NCBI GenBank assembly: GCA_031289875.1
Contig: JAITOO010000069.1
Coordinates: forward strand, 1 to 8,355
Source: Flavobacteriaceae bacterium
Lineage (GTDB): Bacteria > Bacteroidota > Bacteroidia > Flavobacteriales > Weeksellaceae
DNA: 8,355 nt
Direction of reading: 5' to 3'
Below are positions 4,655 through 8,355 of this stretch, piece after piece (position 1 is the first letter of the stretch; the number at the start of each line of letters is the position of its first letter). Below the pieces are notes generated by a model. That model ran no database searches. It worked only from the letters and a program-made list of their open reading frames with translations, and was not told the origin of the DNA. The position numbers and the translations under genes are program-made.

Positions 4655-6337
4655 TTAAAATCCAAATTTCCTTTTTCTCCAAAAAATAGTTCCCACTCCG
4701 ATAGCCCAAATGAAAACTAACGGAGCTAATAAATTGAGCCACTGCCAATAAGATTTGTCCATGAGAATGGACTGTTTGTCAAGCATGCGCATTTGTACGG
4801 TGCGGTTGCGCAAAGACATCAAACCGCTGTCGTCCAGCAGGTAATTTAAGGCATTCATCAAAAATTCTTCGTTTCCGTAAGTGATTTGAGTCGAATAATC
4901 CAGTCCGAGCGGAACAGGCTGACCTTGAATGATTTCGTTTTTTGCTACATTTCCGTCGGCGATGACAATCATTTTATTAGGCGGCGATTTCCTTACAAAG
5001 TCCTGAACGGTAGATGATTCGATTCTGCCGTCGTAAGCGGAAGTGAATTTTCCTTCCAACAGCGCCGCCATAATTTTTGCTCCCTTTCTGTACGCTCTTA
5101 TATTCAGGCTGTCCGCTTTGTCAGCGTATTTTGCCTCTTCGAGCGAGACATAAGAGGGCGTTCCCTGTACGTCGGTGAACGGCGAGCTTTGATACAAAAT
5201 CGTTTTTTTCACGCCTTCGGTCTCCAAAGTGTCAATCGGAGAAGGAAACTCGAAGCGGACAGGATTGATATTTTTGGTGATAGGATTGGGCGTGTCCTCC
5301 GTCGGGAAGCCGAGCGGAAAATACACCCATGGCACGCGGGCGTTTTGAGCATTTCCCTGCACAGAGCCGACTTGCAGATTGAGCGGCGCGGGTCGTTGTA
5401 TGTCCTTGATTAAGACGGGATTAATTCTCACGCCGTAGGCAAAGAGCAAATCTGTGAGGTTCAAATCGTAAGGATAAGCCAGTATCTTGCTGGATTTCAG
5501 TAGAGTATCCATTTCCGCATTGACTGCGCTGAGCGCCCACAAAGTTTTTCCGCCATGCATGATATACTGATCGATGACCATTTTTTCTTCGTCGGTAAAA
5601 GCTTTGCGCGGTTTGGCAATCACTACGGCATCAAAGCGGCGAAGCGCGGGCAAATCCTGTATTTTCAGCGATTGGCTGTCTTTGGGAAAAACAGGTCCAA
5701 AATTATAGCTTTGAAGGATTCGGCTGGCGAAACTATACATTTCCAAGCGGTTGAGTTCTTTTTGATTGACCAAAATCCCGACGGATTTTAAATGTTCGTG
5801 CGTGATTTTATCCATGATATTGACAAAGCTATATTCCAGACTTTCAATGGATTTGGTTATTTGTTCATCGGAAGAAATGCCAGCCTGCTCCACGATGAGC
5901 GGAACAGTCATTCCGTATTTTTTATATCGCACTGTGGCATAAGGAAATATCGTTATCTGTCCTTTTTCTACCTGCAAATTTGACGGCAAAATGCCCATCG
6001 CCTGCAAGGTGTCTTCGGAAATGTTTTCTTTTATTGGGTCGATGAGTTGATAGGAAATATTGGAATTCAGCCGCCTCATCTCGTCCAAAAGGCTGATGGT
6101 TTCGCTTTGCAACTGCTTGAAATCCGCAGGGAAATCGCCGTCGAGATATATGTCAATCTGCATGGGTTCCTCAATTTTTTCCAAGACTTTTTTGGAGGCA
6201 TCGGTCAGGGTATAGCGTTTGTCCGCTGTGAGGTCTAAGCGTTGGTAAAAAAGTCCGGCAATAAAAATCACTCCTAAAAGAATAAGGATTAAAAACGCAA
6301 CATTTTTTTTAATGAAAACTGTAAATTCTCCCATCAT
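4655..6337 (-). CDS. gldG: Gliding-motility ABC transporter auxiliary/substrate-binding protein GldG
   Basis: 560 residues, about the normal GldG length. GldG works with the permease GldF and the ATPase GldA as an ABC transporter needed for gliding in Flavobacterium johnsoniae; the substrate is not known. An N-terminal membrane helix (about 10-30) is followed by QRLDLTADKRYTLTDASKKVL, the characteristic start of this family. A large extracytoplasmic region related to ABC-transporter auxiliary domains fills most of the protein (for example QITIFPYATVRYKKYGMTVPL and the EEKMVIDQYIMHGGKTLW segment), and a final membrane helix (about 535-555) ends in RKRKFGF. Two ATGs are consecutive; the first overlaps the gldF stop as ATGA, which favours it and suggests translational coupling. 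The same family also occurs in non-gliding Bacteroidota, so motility cannot be concluded from this gene alone. Confidence 0.95.
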   Translation of the reverse strand: MMGEFTVFIKKNVAFLILILLGVIFIAGLFYQRLDLTADKRYTLTDASKKVLEKIEEPMQIDIYLDGDFPADFKQLQSETISLLDEMRRLNSNISYQLIDPIKENISEDTLQAMGILPSNLQVEKGQITIFPYATVRYKKYGMTVPLIVEQAGISSDEQITKSIESLEYSFVNIMDKITHEHLKSVGILVNQKELNRLEMYSFASRILQSYNFGPVFPKDSQSLKIQDLPALRRFDAVVIAKPRKAFTDEEKMVIDQYIMHGGKTLWALSAVNAEMDTLLKSSKILAYPYDLNLTDLLFAYGVRINPVLIKDIQRPAPLNLQVGSVQGNAQNARVPWVYFPLGFPTEDTPNPITKNINPVRFEFPSPIDTLETEGVKKTILYQSSPFTDVQGTPSYVSLEEAKYADKADSLNIRAYRKGAKIMAALLEGKFTSAYDGRIESSTVQDFVRKSPPNKMIVIADGNVAKNEIIQGQPVPLGLDYSTQITYGNEEFLMNALNYLLDDSGLMSLRNRTVQMRMLDKQSILMDKSYWQWLNLLAPLVFIWAIGVGTIFWRKRKFGF

Positions 6338-7062
6338 TTTTTCTTTTTAACGAGTTGAACTGATAAAAACAAAAACAAAACAATAACAAAGAGGAAATAT
6401 CCCAAATCCTGCGTATCGACAATTCCTTTGGTAAAACTGATGTAATGCCGGTAAAAACCGATTTTGGATAACGTATAATCAAAACTGCCGAGCAAGTTGT
6501 AAGAAGCAAGGCTTTCAAATCCAAAAAAAGTAAAAAAACAGAAAAAAACACCTACAACAAACGCCAGCACCTGATTTTTCACCAATGCTGACGAGAAAAT
6601 TCCCAATGCGGCAAATGCCATCGACAGGAAAACCAAACCGATATATCCGCTGAAAATTGTCCCTAAATCAATGTTTCCTTCGGGAAGGCTGATTTTATAG
6701 ACGGAATAAACGTAAACGGCGGAAGAGAGCAGCGCAAACAGCGTGAGAACCAGCGTGGCAAAGTATTTTCCAAAAACGATGGCGGAAACCGATACAGGCT
6801 GTGAAAAAAGCCAAATCAGCGTGCCGCTCTGCTCTTCTTCGGCAATACTCCGCATGGTGAGCGCAGGAATCAAAAACATCAAAACCCAGGGTACGAGCAC
6901 GAAAAAACTGTTTAGCGAAGCCAGTCCAATATTGAAAATATTGAAATCGTCGTCGAAAAACCACAGAAATAAAGAGCAAATCAGTACAAAAGTCGAAGCA
7001 ACAATATATGCGCCCGACGTGCCGAAATATGCCCAAAGTTCTTTTTTTAAAATGGAAAACAT
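6334..7062 (-). CDS. gldF: Gliding-motility ABC-2 type permease GldF
   Basis: 242 residues with about six membrane helices (near 16-36, 50-72, 96-120, 137-160, 164-186 and 217-237). It is an ABC-2 permease: the hallmark IPALTMRSIAEEEQSGTLIWLFSQPVS (about 65-91) follows the second helix, and the N-terminus MFSILKKELWAYFGTSGAYI is typical of the family. It should sit in the inner membrane and form the transporter channel with GldG and an ATPase. No ATPase gene (gldA) is in the window; in F. johnsoniae gldA is also elsewhere. The gene starts 2 nt past the end of the hemJ-like gene (one base between) and overlaps gldG by 4 nt. Confidence 0.93.
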   Translation of the reverse strand: MFSILKKELWAYFGTSGAYIVASTFVLICSLFLWFFDDDFNIFNIGLASLNSFFVLVPWVLMFLIPALTMRSIAEEEQSGTLIWLFSQPVSVSAIVFGKYFATLVLTLFALLSSAVYVYSVYKISLPEGNIDLGTIFSGYIGLVFLSMAFAALGIFSSALVKNQVLAFVVGVFFCFFTFFGFESLASYNLLGSFDYTLSKIGFYRHYISFTKGIVDTQDLGYFLFVIVLFLFLSVQLVKKKK

Positions 7063-7063
7063 T

Positions 7064-7627
7064 TTATTTTTTATTTTTTATTCTATTTACAAATTTGACT
7101 ATCAGCATAATAAAAGCCACCAATACCACAAAGGCAATGAGCAGGCTCAGCCACATGTCCATAAAACTGAATTTGAAAATTACGACGAAAACCACCGCAA
7201 AAAGAATGAGAGTAGCTACTTCGTTCATCATTCTTAAATGAAGGGAAGTGGCATTAAATTCCCAGCGTTTAATTTTTTGAATGCAGCGCCAACTCCACCA
7301 GTGATATGCCGCCAGACCTGCCAGAAAAACGAGTTTTATCCAAAACCATTGGCTTTTCAGAACGATGTAGTCGTTGGCAATCATCATGAAAAAACCTGTA
7401 ACGAGCATGATAACTCCCGCCGGAACAGTGATGATGTTCCACAGTCGGGAAATCATGAAAATGTATTGTTTTTGGAGGATTCTTCTTTCAATTTCATCCT
7501 TTTCTTCTGCATCGATGTAATAAATGAAAATCCGAATTAAATAAAAAATACCGGCAAAGTAGCTCACCATAAAAATAATGTGAATGGCTTTCAGCGCCAG
7601 ATAACTGGGGACAAGAGGAATGTTCAT
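7064..7627 (-). CDS. hemJ: HemJ-type protoporphyrinogen IX oxidase (CopD-like membrane protein)
   Basis: 187 residues, strongly hydrophobic, with about five membrane helices (near 12-31, 57-80, 91-110, 133-152, 158-178). LKAIHIIFMVSYFAGIFYLIRIFIYY at 12-37 matches the HemJ signature, with His16 at the conserved, probably heme-ligating position; SRLWNIITVPAGVIMLVTG and WFWIKLVFLAGLAAYHW are further typical segments. HemJ oxidises protoporphyrinogen IX to protoporphyrin IX in the inner membrane, the penultimate step of heme synthesis. It is first in the leftward cluster hemJ-gldF-gldG-methyltransferase; no functional link to gliding is known. The promoter should lie between 7628 and 7705, because a leftward terminator-like hairpin stands at 7706-7729. 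TAATTTCG (minus strand, 7651-7658) is one base from the Bacteroidota -7 consensus, but a well-spaced -33 element is not evident. Confidence 0.8.
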   Translation of the reverse strand: MNIPLVPSYLALKAIHIIFMVSYFAGIFYLIRIFIYYIDAEEKDEIERRILQKQYIFMISRLWNIITVPAGVIMLVTGFFMMIANDYIVLKSQWFWIKLVFLAGLAAYHWWSWRCIQKIKRWEFNATSLHLRMMNEVATLILFAVVFVVIFKFSFMDMWLSLLIAFVVLVAFIMLIVKFVNRIKNKK

Positions 7628-7705
7628 AATTGCTTGTTGAAAATGCAGGGCGAAATTAATAAAAATTCCGCAATTTAGAACCGTATTTTGTTAAATCTGC
7701 AAAAC

Positions 7706-7729
7706 AAAAAAAGCACCCGATGGCGCTTT
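7706..7729 (-). terminator. Rho-independent terminator-like hairpin, copy A
   Basis: Read leftward, AAAGCGCC-ATCG-GGTGCTTT forms an 8-bp stem (one G-U pair) and runs into seven Ts. Read rightward, the stem has an A-C mismatch and no T-run, so the minus strand is the functional one. It would insulate hemJ from leftward transcription. Confidence 0.6.
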
Positions 7730-7832
7730 AATTGTGTTCTTACAAATGTTTTTTAGTGTGATGAATAATTATTATTTATCTTTTGTTTCTGATTTATGAT
7801 GCAAATTTAGGGATACATCACCTCTCAAAACA

Positions 7833-7846
7833 TTGATATAAGTCAA
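7833..7846. promoter_or_regulatory. FNR/CRP-type palindrome, copy A
   Basis: TTGATATAAGTCAA matches TTGAT-N4-ATCAA at 9 of 10 defined positions. This is the binding-site type of FNR-like redox or nitric-oxide regulators. No regulator gene is in the window and the target promoter is uncertain. Confidence 0.45.
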
Positions 7847-7969
7847 AATTTACGAAATTATTTTACAATTATCTGATTTTTAGCGCATTAATGTTTTGAA
7901 TTTTTTCATTTTTTTACTCTAACGGCAAATCTTCATCAATGGAAATGTATTTTGTTAAATCTGCAAAAC

Positions 7970-7993
7970 AAAAAAAGCATCCGCTGATGCTTT
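7970..7993 (-). terminator. Rho-independent terminator-like hairpin, copy B
   Basis: AAAGCATC-AGCG-GATGCTTT (minus strand) is a perfect 8-bp stem followed by Ts. Compared with copy A the stem bases differ in a pair-preserving way, so structure appears conserved while sequence drifts. Confidence 0.6.
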
Positions 7994-8093
7994 AATTTGT
8001 GTTCTAAACAAATGTTTTTTAGTGTGATGAAGAAGTTTTTCTTTTGTTTCTGATTTATGATGCAAATTTAGGGATACATCACCTTTCAAAACA

Positions 8094-8107
8094 TTGATAT
8101 AAGTCAA
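8094..8107. promoter_or_regulatory. FNR/CRP-type palindrome, copy B
   Basis: The sequence is identical to 7833-7846. About 23 nt downstream, TATCTGAT (8131-8138) loosely resembles the Bacteroidota -7 element. That would put the palindrome centre roughly 43 nt upstream of a start site, an activator-like position for rightward transcription toward the transposase. This is inference. Confidence 0.45.
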
Positions 8108-8172
8108 AATTTACGAAATTATTTTACAATTATCTGATTTTTAATGAATGTCCACATATTAACCCAAAAAAA

Positions 8173-8355
8173 ATGAACTTGATAGATTTTATAAAAGAGT
8201 TTCCCGATGAGGCGAGTTGTAAAGCGAAGTTCAAGGAATATCGCGAACATGTGGGCGTTGTATGTCCAAAATGTGGCGGCACGGCACATTACTGGAAGCG
8301 GGACAAGGAGAGTTACGAATGCAAGCAATGCGGACATCGTCAGAGTTTGCGTGCC
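8173..8355 (+). CDS. IS1595-family transposase, N-terminal zinc-ribbon part (cut by window edge)
   Basis: 61 codons are visible and the frame is open at the right edge. MNLIDFIKEFPDEASCKAKFKEYR is the usual helical opening of IS1595-type transposases. It is followed by a zinc ribbon with Cys31-X2-Cys34 (CPKCGG) and Cys50-X2-Cys53 (CKQCGH), then RQSLRA, which normally leads into the DDE/DDN catalytic domain outside the window. These enzymes move DNA by cut-and-paste or copy-in. The ATG follows an A-rich leader. The element's left terminal repeat was not identified; GGGATACATCACC at 8071 inside repeat B lies about 100 nt upstream and is a candidate. Whether the gene is complete cannot be seen. 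Confidence 0.88.
   Translation, partial: MNLIDFIKEFPDEASCKAKFKEYREHVGVVCPKCGGTAHYWKRDKESYECKQCGHRQSLRA

Larger units (their letters stand above)
7683..7882 (+). repeat. About 200-bp intergenic direct repeat, copy A
   Basis: It aligns end to end with 7947-8143 with a net 3-nt difference. Order within the unit: GTATTTTGTTAAATCTGC start, terminator-like hairpin, a variable AT-rich stretch, a TGATGCA/TACATCA dyad (7797-7820), an FNR-type palindrome, then TATCTGATTTTTA. The right 90 nt are nearly identical between copies; differences concentrate in the hairpin and at about 7774-7791. Confidence 0.93.
7947..8143 (+). repeat. About 200-bp intergenic direct repeat, copy B
   Basis: This is the partner of 7683-7882 and ends 29 nt before the transposase ATG. 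It contains the hairpin, the dyad (8058-8081) and the FNR-type site in the same order and spacing. Confidence 0.93.
7628..8172. other. 545-bp noncoding region with two repeat units
   Basis: No credible gene is seen on either strand. The region holds the hemJ leader (7628-7682), repeat unit A (7683-7882), a 64-nt AT-rich spacer (7883-7946), repeat unit B (7947-8143) and a 29-nt leader to the transposase. A ten-codon frame at 8144 (MNVHILTQKK) is noted but has no support. Confidence 0.8.

Noticed and set aside
5189..7540. Plus-strand ORFs opposite gldG, gldF and hemJ
   Set aside because: They lie antisense to well-recognised genes and have no recognisable content.
7683..8143. The 200-bp repeats as a MITE with terminal inverted repeats
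   Set aside because: The ends GTATTTTG and GATTTTTA are not inverted copies of each other, and no target duplication flanks either unit.
8119..8337. Minus-strand 72-codon ORF at the right edge
   Set aside because: It is antisense to the zinc-ribbon transposase frame, whose CxxC motifs are diagnostic.

Overview
The window looks like a chromosomal segment of a Bacteroidota (Bacteroidetes) bacterium. The clearest markers are adjacent gldF and gldG genes, which encode a gliding-associated ABC transporter known from this phylum. Supporting signs are A-rich rather than Shine-Dalgarno leaders, AT-rich intergenic DNA and transposases of types common in the phylum. No species can be named from the sequence alone.

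Positions 1-2987 are an accessory restriction-modification (RM) island in decay. It opens with the 3' end of a gene carrying a type I specificity-like target-recognition domain. Then come a stub of a restriction endonuclease, an intact lipoprotein gene, a DNA-methyltransferase N-terminal stub cut by an IS200/IS605-type element, a second methyltransferase stub, and a 38-codon stub. The last stub ends exactly like the gene at the left edge. A 98-bp direct repeat (96/98 identical) brackets the region and also contains the first codons of thrB. The simplest reading is a tandem duplication of an RM operon lying upstream of thrB, followed by deletion of the middles of the genes in the right-hand copy. 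At least one of these deletions is demonstrably in frame.

Positions 2988-7627 are ordinary core genes. thrB (homoserine kinase) runs rightward and meets, with a 2-nt gap, a leftward four-gene cluster: hemJ-like, gldF, gldG and an RsmI/YraL-family methyltransferase. Spacing in that cluster is 1 nt, a 4-nt ATGA overlap and 18 nt, so it is very likely one operon. thrB has neither thrA before it nor thrC after it here.

Positions 7628-8172 are noncoding and hold two direct repeats of about 200 bp. Each has a conserved hairpin with a T-run on the minus strand, a short dyad and a palindrome matching 9 of 10 positions of the FNR box. Right after the second repeat begins an IS1595-type transposase with a zinc ribbon, cut off by the window edge.

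The best candidates for something unusual are the shrunken RM operon with its lipoprotein passenger, the palindrome-rich IS200-like element seated after TTGAT, and the paired FNR-box repeat module. No wholly new defence system can be demonstrated from this window.
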